Positions 21,361 through 30,319 of a DNA stretch of 49,964 nt are shown here, piece by piece. The notes beneath the pieces are model-generated. The model saw only the letters and a list, made by a program, of their open reading frames with translations. It was not told the DNA's origin and did not search any database. Position 1 is the first letter of the stretch, and every line of letters begins with the position of its first letter. This stretch comes from a virus. The stretch lies in the IMG/VR virus record IMGVR_UViG_3300009164_000109, positions 1-49,964 of that record. One strand, written 5' to 3'. Made by a program: the position numbers and the translations under genes.

Positions 21361-22401
21361 ATGCCCTTACCAAAAAAAGTTATACCAACATTACCTTTAG
21401 TACCACGGAAGACATTGTCTGCTCGTAGAGAACAACTATTGGAATACATCAACGAGGATGGAACATATCTTCCTAAATCGGTGTTGCACGCAGATTTGGA
21501 TAGAGGGATGTTAGATTTTGTTAAAACTGATTTAGAGGTTATTACAGCAGGGAAAACAGTTCCAATGGTTGATATTATAATTACATCACAAAACTGGTCT
21601 CAATATGTTGAGACTGCGTTATTTGTGGATTTAGATTATAATCCTTCCCCGCCCTTCATCACAGTGGTTAGAAGTCCCGAAGTTAAATTTGGAACCAACC
21701 CGGCGTTGAAATATACAATTCCGGATAGAAAACAATTTTATTACGCCTCGGTTCCGACTTGGAATGGAAATGTTCAAGGTATGGATATTTACACAATACC
21801 TCAACCAGTTCCCGTGGATATTAATTACAGTGTAAAAATTATATGTAATCGAATGAGAGAACTTAATCAATTGAATAAAGTGATTATGCAGAAATTCTCA
21901 TCAAGACAAGCTTATACATTTATCAAAGGTCAATATGTTCCAATTGTTATGAATAATGTTTCCGACGAATCTCAAATGAGTTTAGACTCAAGAAAATATT
22001 ATGTTCAAAATTATGACTTTACCATGTTAGGTTATTTAATTGACGAAGAAGAATTTGAGGTTAAACCGGCAATTGCGAGAGTAACATTACTTACAGAATT
22101 AACCGGTAATGGAAATAATAAAAAAAGAAACAAATACCCTAAAAACCCTAATAAATTTTTAGAAAATTATTTATTTATTATTGGGAATAATACCTTAACT
22201 GATGTTGTTTCATATACCGCAAATCTTTCTTTCGGGACTTCGTCTAATGTTGGGTCATACGATGTATATATCAATGGAGATTTTTATGGTTCTAATATTC
22301 AAAATATTCAAATAACAACTAACGATATTTTACGAATTGATGTTATTAAAACCAATAATAATTTAGAGTCGTCAATTCAATTCATTAACCTATTGGTTTA
22401 A
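21361..22401 (+). CDS. Tail sheath terminator/completion protein (gp15-like)
   Basis: The 346-aa protein has an N-terminal Pro-rich stretch, then a core with NYSVKIICNRMRELNQLNK (about 160-179), SSRQAYTFIKGQYVPI and VQNYDFTMLGYLIDEEEFEV. This arrangement resembles the gp15 proximal tail-completion proteins of T4-like phages, which cap the tail tube and hold the sheath; confidence is moderate. Residues from about 265 form an extra beta-rich domain not in T4 gp15. It lies upstream of sheath and tube genes, consistent with tail assembly. Confidence 0.55.
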   Translation: MPLPKKVIPTLPLVPRKTLSARREQLLEYINEDGTYLPKSVLHADLDRGMLDFVKTDLEVITAGKTVPMVDIIITSQNWSQYVETALFVDLDYNPSPPFITVVRSPEVKFGTNPALKYTIPDRKQFYYASVPTWNGNVQGMDIYTIPQPVPVDINYSVKIICNRMRELNQLNKVIMQKFSSRQAYTFIKGQYVPIVMNNVSDESQMSLDSRKYYVQNYDFTMLGYLIDEEEFEVKPAIARVTLLTELTGNGNNKKRNKYPKNPNKFLENYLFIIGNNTLTDVVSYTANLSFGTSSNVGSYDVYINGDFYGSNIQNIQITTNDILRIDVIKTNNNLESSIQFINLLV

Positions 22402-22559
22402 TCCTCTCCGTATATATCTTTCTTCTCTTTACAGGTTTCTACAATTAATTTTTCTAAAAACTTATAAATTTTTAATCCTCGTTTTTCACAGTACTTTTTG
22501 AGTATCTCATGGACGGCGGGGTCTATTTTAATGTTCTTGATTTTTTTTATCTGTTTCAT
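22398..22559 (-). CDS. Small basic protein, possible RHH-like
   Basis: The 53-aa ORF on the minus strand is MKQIKKIKNIKIDPAVHEIL, then KKYCEKRGLKIYKFLEKLI and an acidic end. A strand (NIKID) and two helices fit a compact RHH-like DNA-binding fold. Its stop overlaps the convergent gp15-like stop by 4 bases. It is the only minus-strand gene in the structural block, which suggests an independent early or regulatory role. Confidence 0.6.
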   Translation of the reverse strand: MKQIKKIKNIKIDPAVHEILKKYCEKRGLKIYKFLEKLIVETCKEKKDIYGED

Positions 22560-22642
22560 AGGCAGAAAAAAGGTAGACTTTATTCATACTCTTTACAAAT
22601 AGATATTCAAAAGTAAAGTTTTTTGATATTCTGTTGAATATT

Positions 22643-22650
22643 TATTTATA
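22643..22650 (+). promoter_or_regulatory. Candidate TATTTATA promoter for tail sheath
   Basis: TATTTATA followed by AAATAAATC, 29 bases before the sheath ATG. The region 22560-22679 otherwise holds no gene I can support. Confidence 0.45.
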
Positions 22651-22679
22651 AAATAAATCTACAATAGAATAATTAAATA

Positions 22680-25600
22680 ATGGCAACATCACAAGCAAAT
22701 CAAAAAGTTTTCGTTTCACCGGGTGTGTACACTTCAGAAACTGACTTATCATTCGTAGCACAAAGTGTGGGTGTTACTACCTTAGGTTTAGTTGGTGAGA
22801 CTTTAAAAGGTCCTGCTTTCGAACCGGTATTCATAACAAACTACGACGAATTCCAAGCCTTTTTTGGAGGAACGGAACCAACAAAATTTGTTAACACACA
22901 AATCCCTAAATATGAAGCGGCATACATTGCTAAATCTTACTTGCAACAATCAAATCAATTGTTTTTCACAAGAATCTTAGGTTTATCAGGATATGATGCA
23001 GGACCATCTTGGAGTATTAGAGTTACGGCAAATGTTGACCCAACAACTATTAATCAAAACCCAATTGGTTCCACTTCTTGGTCGGTATCTTTTACAGGTT
23101 CAACCGATACAGGAACCGTTAGTTTTACTAGTGGGTCATTTCCATCTGCGGTTCACACAGATTTCTTTAATCAATATCGACTTTCTGATGGAAGTACATC
23201 AACATACGATGACGATATAACAAACACTATACTAACATTAGTTGGTGACCCAACATTGTCTGCAACAACTGCCGTTGCTTATGGTTCAATACCTGAAAGT
23301 GATTATTATAATTTATTAAACCAATATGGTGCTATTGTAAATTCATATGGTGTTGATTCTCTTGATTTGTCAAATAATGATTTGACTGCTGGTCAAAATG
23401 ATTCATGGTACTACGCTAATTTTGATAATTATACAGGAAACTCTTACTCAGGTTATTCATTTGACTATATATTTAATTCAATTACTACGGGAGCGACTGG
23501 TAGTTTTTCAGGAACTATATCGGGAGATTACTATCGTTTTACCGGAACCGCATATACTGAATATAATAACATGGTTGTTGCAACAATTCGCTCAAGAGGT
23601 ATCTCGTTATATGTTAATAGTTCAACAAGTGATAATCACGGACCAGTTTACGAAGTAAGTGGATTAACAAATGTTAATTTACTATCTACTGACCAATACG
23701 CTGAAATTAATCAAAACCCATACGCATCATTTGGATTATCAGGTGTAACTAAAGATGGTGATAATTTTACTTTTGAAACAAATTTATCCGCATCATCTTC
23801 TAAATTTATAACTAAAGTATTAGGTGTTGATAACTTTGGAAAATCAAGAAATGAAGTCCCTTTATTTGTTGAAGAGATTTATCCGGGTTCATTAGCATAT
23901 GCCTATAACCAAGGATACATTAAAGGTATTAACCCTGTGTTAGTTTCGTTACCCGGTGCTAAAAGTGAGGACCCAACATCAATAGCATATAATTTGGCCC
24001 AATATCAATCACCAAGTACTCCTTATCTAGTTTCAGAATTGAGAGGTAATAAAGTTTATAAATTATTTAAATTTGTCTCAATTTCTGATGGAGACGCAGC
24101 AAATTTAGAGGTTAAAGTTTCAATTGCTAATTTATCATTTAATAATATGACATTTGATGTATTAGTAAGAAATTTCTTTGATACGGATTCTAACCCTGTT
24201 GTCATTGAAAAATTTACTAACTGTAATATGGACCCTAACTCTAACAACTTTGTTGCTAAGAAACTTGGTACAACTAACGGAGAATATGCGTTACTTTCAA
24301 AATATGTAATGATTGAAATGGCGGATGAGGCACCAATTGACTCAATTCCTTGTGGATTTGAAGGGTATACTCAAAGAGAATACGATACAGTTTTAAACCC
24401 ATCACCGGTTCCAAAATTTAAAACAAAATATTTCTTCCCTGGTGAAACAATTGCTAATCCACCGTTTGGAGCTGCAACAGGAGGTCAAAATCTTGTGGAA
24501 TCTCCGGGAGACATTGTTAGAAGAACTTATTTAGGTTTTTCAACACAATATGGTATTGATGAGTCATTCTTAACTTATAAAGGTAAACAAAATCCACAAT
24601 CGTGGGTTATTGCACCTCAACCGATTGAAGGGGCTTCTTGGAATTATGTGAGTAAAGGTTTCCACATGGACTCAGGTGCAACTGTGGTTACAATTACCAA
24701 TACTTCCTTAACTAGTGGTCAAACAGCGTTTGAATGTGGTACGGCTGAATTTAGAACAGACCCTGATACTCAAGAGAATCCATATTACTTCATCTACTCA
24801 AGAAAATATACTTTATGTTTTGCTGGAGGATTTGACGGATGGGACATCTATAGAGAGTTTAGAACAAATCAAGATAGATTCCAATTAGGTCAATCAGGAT
24901 TCTTAGCAGGAGCATCGTCTTCTACAAGATACCCTAATGCAACAGGTAGCGGTTTATTTAAAAGAATTACAGTTGCTAATAACACTCAAGATTTTGCAAA
25001 TACTGATTACTACGCTTACTTACTTGGTATTCTAACTTTTTCAAATCCTGAAGCAACAAATATAAATGTGTTTGCAACATCAAGTATTGATTATATCAAT
25101 AACTCTAACTTAGTTGAAGAGGCTATTGACATGATTCAATACCAAAGAGCTGATTCTGTTTATATTGCAACAACTCCTGACTACAACATGTATACTCCGG
25201 ATTCAACAAATTCTCAAGATATAATTTATTCTCAAGAAGCGGTTGATAATTTAGATAATACAGGAATCGACTCTAACTATACCGCAACTTATTATCCTTG
25301 GATTTTAACAAGAGACACTGTAAATAATACACAAATTTATTTACCTGCAACAGGTGAGGTTTGTAGAAATTTAGCATTAACAGATAACATTGCTTTCCCA
25401 TGGTTTGCATCTGCGGGCTATACTAGAGGTCTTGTAAATTCAATAAAAGCTAGAGTTAAATTAACTCAAGAAGATAGAGACACATTATACCAAGGTAGGA
25501 TTAACCCTATCGCTACTTTCTCTGATGTAGGTACAGTTATTTGGGGTAATAAAACGTTACAAGTCGCAGACACGGCACTTAATAGATTGAATGTAAGAAG

Positions 25601-25892
25601 ATTATTACTTCAAGCTCGTAAGTTGATTTCTGCGGTGGCGGTGAGATTATTGTTTGAACAAAACGACCAAATTGTTAGACAACAATTCTTAGACAGTGTT
25701 AACCCAATTTTAGACTCAATTAGAAGAGACCGAGGTTTATATGATTTCCGTGTAACGGTTTCATCATCACCTGAGGATTTAGATAGAAATACTTTAACAG
25801 GTAAAATTTATTTAAAACCAACAAAAGCTTTAGAATTTATAGATATTGAATTCTTTATTACTCCAACAGGAGCATCGTTTGAGAATATTTAA
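22680..25892 (+). CDS. 18: Tail sheath protein (gp18-like)
   Basis: This 1070-aa protein begins with SPGVYTSETD...GLVGETLKGPAF, the sheath N-terminal strand exchange region, and ends with a conserved C-terminal domain (LNVRRLLLQARKLISAVAVR, then GLYDFRV and FIDIEFFITP). The sheath contracts around the tube to drive injection. T4 gp18 is 659 aa; the extra length lies mostly in Ser/Thr/Tyr/Gly-rich insertions around residues 110-390, probably surface domains. A terminator follows. The start has no Shine-Dalgarno, only an A/T-rich leader. Confidence 0.95.
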   Translation: MATSQANQKVFVSPGVYTSETDLSFVAQSVGVTTLGLVGETLKGPAFEPVFITNYDEFQAFFGGTEPTKFVNTQIPKYEAAYIAKSYLQQSNQLFFTRILGLSGYDAGPSWSIRVTANVDPTTINQNPIGSTSWSVSFTGSTDTGTVSFTSGSFPSAVHTDFFNQYRLSDGSTSTYDDDITNTILTLVGDPTLSATTAVAYGSIPESDYYNLLNQYGAIVNSYGVDSLDLSNNDLTAGQNDSWYYANFDNYTGNSYSGYSFDYIFNSITTGATGSFSGTISGDYYRFTGTAYTEYNNMVVATIRSRGISLYVNSSTSDNHGPVYEVSGLTNVNLLSTDQYAEINQNPYASFGLSGVTKDGDNFTFETNLSASSSKFITKVLGVDNFGKSRNEVPLFVEEIYPGSLAYAYNQGYIKGINPVLVSLPGAKSEDPTSIAYNLAQYQSPSTPYLVSELRGNKVYKLFKFVSISDGDAANLEVKVSIANLSFNNMTFDVLVRNFFDTDSNPVVIEKFTNCNMDPNSNNFVAKKLGTTNGEYALLSKYVMIEMADEAPIDSIPCGFEGYTQREYDTVLNPSPVPKFKTKYFFPGETIANPPFGAATGGQNLVESPGDIVRRTYLGFSTQYGIDESFLTYKGKQNPQSWVIAPQPIEGASWNYVSKGFHMDSGATVVTITNTSLTSGQTAFECGTAEFRTDPDTQENPYYFIYSRKYTLCFAGGFDGWDIYREFRTNQDRFQLGQSGFLAGASSSTRYPNATGSGLFKRITVANNTQDFANTDYYAYLLGILTFSNPEATNINVFATSSIDYINNSNLVEEAIDMIQYQRADSVYIATTPDYNMYTPDSTNSQDIIYSQEAVDNLDNTGIDSNYTATYYPWILTRDTVNNTQIYLPATGEVCRNLALTDNIAFPWFASAGYTRGLVNSIKARVKLTQEDRDTLYQGRINPIATFSDVGTVIWGNKTLQVADTALNRLNVRRLLLQARKLISAVAVRLLFEQNDQIVRQQFLDSVNPILDSIRRDRGLYDFRVTVSSSPEDLDRNTLTGKIYLKPTKALEFIDIEFFITPTGASFENI

Positions 25893-25903
25893 TAAAAAAA
25901 AAT

Positions 25904-25928
25904 AAGTGGGGATTCGTCTCCACTTTTT
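25904..25928 (+). terminator. Terminator after the sheath gene
   Basis: AAGTGGGGA with a TTCG loop and TCTCCACTT, followed by TTT. One G-T pair is needed in the stem. It separates sheath from the HAD gene. Confidence 0.88.
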
Positions 25929-25936
25929 AGCCAATT

Positions 25937-26767
25937 ATGAAAAAAATAACATTACAAGAAGGAATTAATGAACAGGGTACTCCTGATATGAAATATTATG
26001 CGTTCGATTGGGATGATAATATTGTTCATATGCCAACAAAGATTATGGTTAAAACTGAGGACGGTGACGAAATTGGAATGAGTACTGATGATTTTGCGGA
26101 ATATAGACATCAATTAGGAAAAGAACCTTTTGAGTACAATGGAGAGACTGTTGTGGGATATGGTGAAGAACCTTTTAAAAATTTCCAAACACCGGGAGAT
26201 AAAGACTTCCTGATTGATTCAATGAGAGCTAAGATTGGACCAGCGTTTGACGACTTTAGAGAGGCAATTAACGGAGGTTCTATCTTTTCTATTATAACCG
26301 CTCGTGGACACAATCCTAATACCTTAAAACAAGCCGTTTACAATTATATTATCGAAGGATTTAAGGGTATTGATAAAAACGAATTAATTAAAAATCTTAA
26401 AAAGTATAGAAGTATCTCCGGTGATGATGAAATGAGTGATGATGAATTGATTAAAACTTATTTGGATATGTGTAAGTTCCATCCTGTATCTTATAATGAT
26501 GTAGAAGGTGCTGCAAATCCGGAAGAAGCTAAAGTTCGTGCTATGGATAAGTTTGTTGATTATATTAAAGAAATATCATCTGATTTGGATAAAAGGGCAT
26601 TCCTGAAAAAAGATGTGAGTAATAATTTTATACCATCAAAACCGACAATTGGATTTTCTGATGACGACATACGAAATGTTGAGGTTATGAAAAAACATTT
26701 TAAAAATAAGCCTGGTAATATTGTTAAAACTTATTCAACAGCTGGAGGAATAAAAAAAGAATATTAA
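25937..26767 (+). CDS. HAD-family phosphatase-like protein
   Basis: This 276-aa protein has HAD motif I FDWDDN (D24, D26), motif II SIITARG (T121) and motif IV GFSDDDIRN (242-244), so phosphatase or related hydrolase activity is expected. The substrate is unknown. The first residues MKKITLQEGINEQ precede a second Met at 18 (MKYYAFDWDD). If the long start is used, the leader with LQE resembles a prohead-protease cleavage site. A short start at 25988 is also possible. It sits between sheath and tube, an unusual place for a metabolic enzyme. Confidence 0.75.
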   Translation: MKKITLQEGINEQGTPDMKYYAFDWDDNIVHMPTKIMVKTEDGDEIGMSTDDFAEYRHQLGKEPFEYNGETVVGYGEEPFKNFQTPGDKDFLIDSMRAKIGPAFDDFREAINGGSIFSIITARGHNPNTLKQAVYNYIIEGFKGIDKNELIKNLKKYRSISGDDEMSDDELIKTYLDMCKFHPVSYNDVEGAANPEEAKVRAMDKFVDYIKEISSDLDKRAFLKKDVSNNFIPSKPTIGFSDDDIRNVEVMKKHFKNKPGNIVKTYSTAGGIKKEY

Positions 26768-26839
26768 CTAGTTATAAAGAACTAGAATTAAATAAATAAT
26801 TAAAAACTAGTTAAAATAACTAGAATTAAATAAACTAGT
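26766..26839 (+). repeat. Imperfect tandem ACTAG-rich repeat
   Basis: Two copies of a 31-35 bp unit beginning AACTAGTTA and containing ACTAGAATTAAATAAA, in the 175-base gap before the tube gene. Each copy contains paired ACTAG motifs. No ORF is supported here. A TATTTATG element at 26902-26909 precedes the tube start. Confidence 0.6.
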
Positions 26840-26942
26840 CTGGATTATAATGATAATAAATTAAATTCGGAAAGTCAACAGAAATATTTTCCAAAAGGAT
26901 ATATTTATGATAATAAACAAAGAAAAACTAATTTAAAATAAT

Positions 26943-27431
26943 ATGGCTGATTTATTGATGAAAATGCCGATTCCTTACGAACCGAAAAGACAGAATCGAT
27001 TCATATTAAGGTTTCCATCAAGCTTAGGGATTAACGAATGGTTTGTAGAAAGTACTGCAAGACCTAAAATTAAAATTGCTTCAACTGAAATACAATTTTT
27101 AAATACATCAACCTATGTTGCGGGTAGATTTAATTGGGAAGAACTACCTGTTAAATTTAGAGACCCAATTGGTCCATCTGCATCTCAAGCTCTTATGGAG
27201 TGGGTTCGTTTACACGCCGAATCTGTTACAGGTCGTATGGGTTATGCTGCGGGTTATAAAAAAGATATTGACCTTGAAATGTTAGACCCAACAGGTGTTG
27301 TGGTTGAAAAATGGATTTTGTATGGTACATTCTTAACTAGTGTTGATTTTGGTTCATTAGGGTATAGTACTGATGGTCTTGCAGACATTACTGTTTCACT
27401 TCGTATGGACCGTTGTGTATTAGTTTATTAA
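26943..27431 (+). CDS. 19: Tail tube protein (gp19-like)
   Basis: This 162-aa protein is close to the 163 aa of T4 gp19. The pattern NRFILRFPSSLGINEWFVES, a central VKFRDPIGPSASQALMEWV and the C-terminal VDFGSLGYSTDGLADITVSLRM is typical of myophage tube proteins. It would polymerise as hexameric rings inside the sheath. The gene is followed by an intrinsic terminator that lies only a few bases before the next start. Confidence 0.9.
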   Translation: MADLLMKMPIPYEPKRQNRFILRFPSSLGINEWFVESTARPKIKIASTEIQFLNTSTYVAGRFNWEELPVKFRDPIGPSASQALMEWVRLHAESVTGRMGYAAGYKKDIDLEMLDPTGVVVEKWILYGTFLTSVDFGSLGYSTDGLADITVSLRMDRCVLVY

Positions 27432-27459
27432 TTTTTTAATATTAATAAAAACATATGTG

Positions 27460-27489
27460 TTGATAAAAAATCAATACTAATTATATTTA
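27460..27489 (+). promoter_or_regulatory. Candidate promoter for the tail chaperone gene
   Basis: TTG at 27460-27462, 19 bases, TATATTTA at 27482-27489. It overlaps the start of the terminator hairpin, so a transcript from here would begin within or just before that stem. Confidence 0.35.
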
Positions 27490-27523
27490 ACCGTAAAGAC
27501 ATAAACTTTACGGTTATTTTTTT
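27489..27523 (+). terminator. Terminator after the tube gene
   Basis: AACCGTAAAG, 7-base loop, CTTTACGGTT, then ATTTTTTT. It ends 2 bases before the ATG at 27526, so it may also limit expression of that gene. Confidence 0.88.
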
Positions 27524-27525
27524 AT

Positions 27526-28269
27526 ATGGAAAATCAAACAAACGAATACGGACAACAAAACTTTACGTTACCACACGATGTAGTACCACTACCATCGGGA
27601 GGAGTGTTTTACAAAAATAAAAAGAAATCTATCAAGGTAGGTTATCTAACTGCAAATGATGAGAATATTTTAATGGCAGGTGGGAGTGATATGACCACAA
27701 CACTATTAAGAAATAAAATCTACGAACCGGACCTCAGGGTTGAAGATATGTTAGAGGGAGATGTTGAGTCAATTTTAATATTCTTAAGAAATACTGGTTT
27801 TGGTCCTGAAATTAATTTAAATTTAATTGACCCTTCAAATAGAAAACCATTTCAAGCAACAGTTCTTTTAGACGAGTTAAATGTAATTAATGGTCAAACA
27901 CCTAACGAAGATGGAACTTTTATCACAACCTTACCAAAATCACAGGTAACTATTAAACTAAAACCATTAACTTATGGGGAAGTTTTAGAAATAAGTAAAT
28001 TGGAAGATTCATACCCTAAAGGGAGAGTAGTACCAAAAGTTACTTGGAGATTACAAAAAGAAATTATAGAGGTAAATGGAAATACTGATAAATCAGAAAT
28101 ATCAAAATTTGTTGAACAAATGCCGATTTTGGATTCAAAATTCATAAGAAAATTTATGAATGATAATGAACCAAGATTAGATTTAAGTAAAGTTGTAAAT
28201 ACCCCATCAGGAGAAAAGATGACAGTTAATGTCGGATTTGGGGTTGACTTTTTTCGTCCTTTCTTCTGA
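27526..28269 (+). CDS. gp26-like tail assembly chaperone/baseplate hub protein
   Basis: The 247-aa protein starts with FTLPHDVVPLPSGGVFYKNKK, followed by IKVGYLTANDENIL and MLEGDVESILIFLRNTGFG. This is the signature of T4 gp26-type proteins, which help assemble the tail hub. It ends in GFGVDFFRPFF. A second ORF in the +1 frame overlaps its 3' end, at the position usual for two-part tail chaperones between tube and tape measure. Confidence 0.7.
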   Translation: MENQTNEYGQQNFTLPHDVVPLPSGGVFYKNKKKSIKVGYLTANDENILMAGGSDMTTTLLRNKIYEPDLRVEDMLEGDVESILIFLRNTGFGPEINLNLIDPSNRKPFQATVLLDELNVINGQTPNEDGTFITTLPKSQVTIKLKPLTYGEVLEISKLEDSYPKGRVVPKVTWRLQKEIIEVNGNTDKSEISKFVEQMPILDSKFIRKFMNDNEPRLDLSKVVNTPSGEKMTVNVGFGVDFFRPFF

Positions 28270-28408
28270 TTATAGAAAAGGACAGATAGATGAATTCTAC
28301 TATTTGAACAAATTAATGAACATAACGTATCAAGATTTTCAATCAATGCCACTATTTGTTAGAAAATATTTATTAGATAAGTGGTTAGAAGATAACACAA
28401 AGGACTGA
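28229..28408 (+). CDS. Overlapping +1-frame tail chaperone ORF
   Basis: This ORF is shorter than usual gene-caller limits. It runs from ATG 28229 (the +1 frame is closed by TGA at 28220-28222) for 59 aa: SSDYRKGQIDEFYYLNKL, then MNITYQDFQSMPLFVRKYLL. The 41-base overlap includes TTT-TTT-C, where tRNA-Phe could re-pair after a +1 slip, so a fusion with the gp26-like protein is possible. Independent initiation is equally possible. The Tyr/Leu/MP pattern resembles the C-terminal partner of other tail chaperone pairs. Confidence 0.65.
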   Translation: MSDLGLTFFVLSSDYRKGQIDEFYYLNKLMNITYQDFQSMPLFVRKYLLDKWLEDNTKD

Positions 28409-28424
28409 AAACTCAGTCCTTTTG
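28399..28424 (+). terminator. Terminator after the chaperone pair
   Basis: AAAGGACTGA, 4-base loop, TCAGTCCTTT followed by T. The stem includes the stop codon of the +1-frame ORF. Confidence 0.85.
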
Positions 28425-28432
28425 TATTTATA
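28425..28432 (+). promoter_or_regulatory. Candidate TATTTATA promoter for tape measure
   Basis: TATTTATA ending 19 bases before ATG 28452, immediately after the terminator. Confidence 0.45.
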
Positions 28433-28451
28433 TTAAAACACCATTCAAATT

Positions 28452-30269
28452 ATGGCAACAGGAGATACTATTCAAGAATTAAGTTTTACTCAAAAATTAG
28501 CTAAAGAGGCAACAGTTACGTTTGAAACATTAACAAATACAATTGTAAACACAACTAAAGTCCAAGTTGAACTTAATAAAACTTTTGGACAAGGACAAGA
28601 AAGACTTTCAGAAACATACAAAGCAATTTCAGATGCGGCTCCAAGAGTTGCTCGTTTAGGAGGTTCAATTACGGATGTTCAAACTACAATGCAAGGTATT
28701 GCTGAAGCGTCAAGACGTAATGTTATTGCAAACACCGAAGATGTAGAAAAACTTTATGCCGCTACTCAATTGATTGAGGGTAGTGCTGATAGTTTAAGTA
28801 CTTCATTTTTAGATATTGGTGTTGGGATTGAACAAGTTGGAAAACAATTAGAAGATTCTATTAATTACATCCGTAGTATTGGTGGTAATACTAAAACGGT
28901 TATGAAGGATGTGACCGATAACATGGCTCAAATGAATCGGTTCCAATTTGAAGGAGGTGTTCAAGGTTTAACTAAAATGGCAGCACAAGCGTCGATGTTA
29001 AGGTTTGATATGAAAGAAACATTCAAATTGGCCAATGATGTTTTAGACCCTGAAAGAGCAATTGATGTTGCATCGGCATTTCAAAGGTTAGGAGTTTCCG
29101 CTGGAAATCTTACCGACCCTTTCCAATTAATGAATCTGTCTATTAACGACCCATCAGGATTACAAAATAGTTTGGCGGACGTGGCAAAACAATTTACTTA
29201 TTTTGATGATAAAACTAAAACCTTTAAAATTAACCCTCAAGGTGTTTTAACACTTAAAGAGATGGAGAAACAGACAAATGTTAGTGCTACGGAAATGAGT
29301 AAAATGGGTCTTGCGGCTGCGGAGTTAGACCAAAGATTGTCGGCAATTAATATGGCGGGTTTAAATGTTAATGAGGAAGATAAACAATATCTTTCAAACA
29401 TTGCTAAAATGGGTGAAGGTGGTCAGTATGAAGTTAAACTTACAAATGAAAAGGGAGATGAGTATACTAAAAAGTTAAGTGATATTACTCAAACTGAATT
29501 AGGAAACTTAATTGAACAACAAAAAACAGGTCCAAAAACTTTAGAAGAAATTGCAAGTAAACAATTAAGTATTGATGAAAGTATTTTATTTAATGTTAAA
29601 GGAATGAATGTGGCTCTTTCTCAAGGGTTAACAAGTCCAAAACAAATTAGACAAGGAATTGCTGCAACACAAAGAGTCACTAGTACAGTTCTTGGTGAAA
29701 CATCTGATAAATTTGGGCAAACAAAAGATTATAGGGATTTAAGTGAAGGTATATTAACTACTTTAGGTAAGGTTGCAATGGATTTTAAAGAAGGTAATAA
29801 ACCTCTCACCGATATATTTTCTAATGGGTTAAATAGCCTTGGTTCTACTTTAGACGCTTCTCAAAAAAGATTTACTGAGGTACTGAAAGAAGTTGGCGAA
29901 AATATTGGAAAAAAATTAACAAATCAAAGCACTGGTGAAGTTATGATAAAAAGTGGTGTTAATAAAGCGGTAGAGGTTCTTGGGGGAAATACAACTTCAT
30001 CAGTTCCATTAAGTACTACAAGTAATATTAATTCCGGCACATTACAAAACACACAAAATAATTCAGTTGTTCAAACTACTAATTCAAAAATGGATATAGG
30101 TGGAAAACTTGAAATTAATGTCAACGCTCCTGCAGGACTTTCAACCGAACAATTAAAACAAGCTTTTGACACGGCATTTAATAGTAATTCGTTTAAAGAT
30201 TATATTGTTAGAGTGTCATCTCCATCTGATTCTAATAGAGAACCTATTTCAAAAACTTATTCGGCGTAA
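28452..30269 (+). CDS. Tail tape measure protein (gp29-like)
   Basis: This 605-aa protein is mostly alpha-helical, with coiled-coil-like stretches (TQKLAKEATVTFETLTNTIV; LNKTFGQGQERLSETYKAIS) and few aromatics. It lies directly after the chaperone pair and before the baseplate genes, the standard place of the tape measure. T4 gp29 is 590 aa. It would set tail length and occupy the tube lumen. There is no obvious membrane-spanning or lytic domain; the C-terminus is Ser/Asn/Thr-rich. Confidence 0.75.
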   Translation: MATGDTIQELSFTQKLAKEATVTFETLTNTIVNTTKVQVELNKTFGQGQERLSETYKAISDAAPRVARLGGSITDVQTTMQGIAEASRRNVIANTEDVEKLYAATQLIEGSADSLSTSFLDIGVGIEQVGKQLEDSINYIRSIGGNTKTVMKDVTDNMAQMNRFQFEGGVQGLTKMAAQASMLRFDMKETFKLANDVLDPERAIDVASAFQRLGVSAGNLTDPFQLMNLSINDPSGLQNSLADVAKQFTYFDDKTKTFKINPQGVLTLKEMEKQTNVSATEMSKMGLAAAELDQRLSAINMAGLNVNEEDKQYLSNIAKMGEGGQYEVKLTNEKGDEYTKKLSDITQTELGNLIEQQKTGPKTLEEIASKQLSIDESILFNVKGMNVALSQGLTSPKQIRQGIAATQRVTSTVLGETSDKFGQTKDYRDLSEGILTTLGKVAMDFKEGNKPLTDIFSNGLNSLGSTLDASQKRFTEVLKEVGENIGKKLTNQSTGEVMIKSGVNKAVEVLGGNTTSSVPLSTTSNINSGTLQNTQNNSVVQTTNSKMDIGGKLEINVNAPAGLSTEQLKQAFDTAFNSNSFKDYIVRVSSPSDSNREPISKTYSA

Positions 30270-30297
30270 GTTTTAATATAAAAACTTATCCTTAATC

Positions 30298-30305
30298 TAT
30301 TTATA
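30298..30305 (+). promoter_or_regulatory. Candidate TATTTATA promoter for the 1674-aa protein
   Basis: TATTTATA followed by AATAAAAA, 14 bases before ATG 30320. The overlapping TATAAATA is an exact match to the T4 late consensus in the same direction. Confidence 0.5.
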
Positions 30306-30319
30306 AATAAAAATCATAG

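Noticed and set aside
30267-30288. TAAGTTTT/AAAACTTA hairpin after the tape measure
   Set aside because: The stem is all weak pairs and no T-run follows, so I do not call a terminator.
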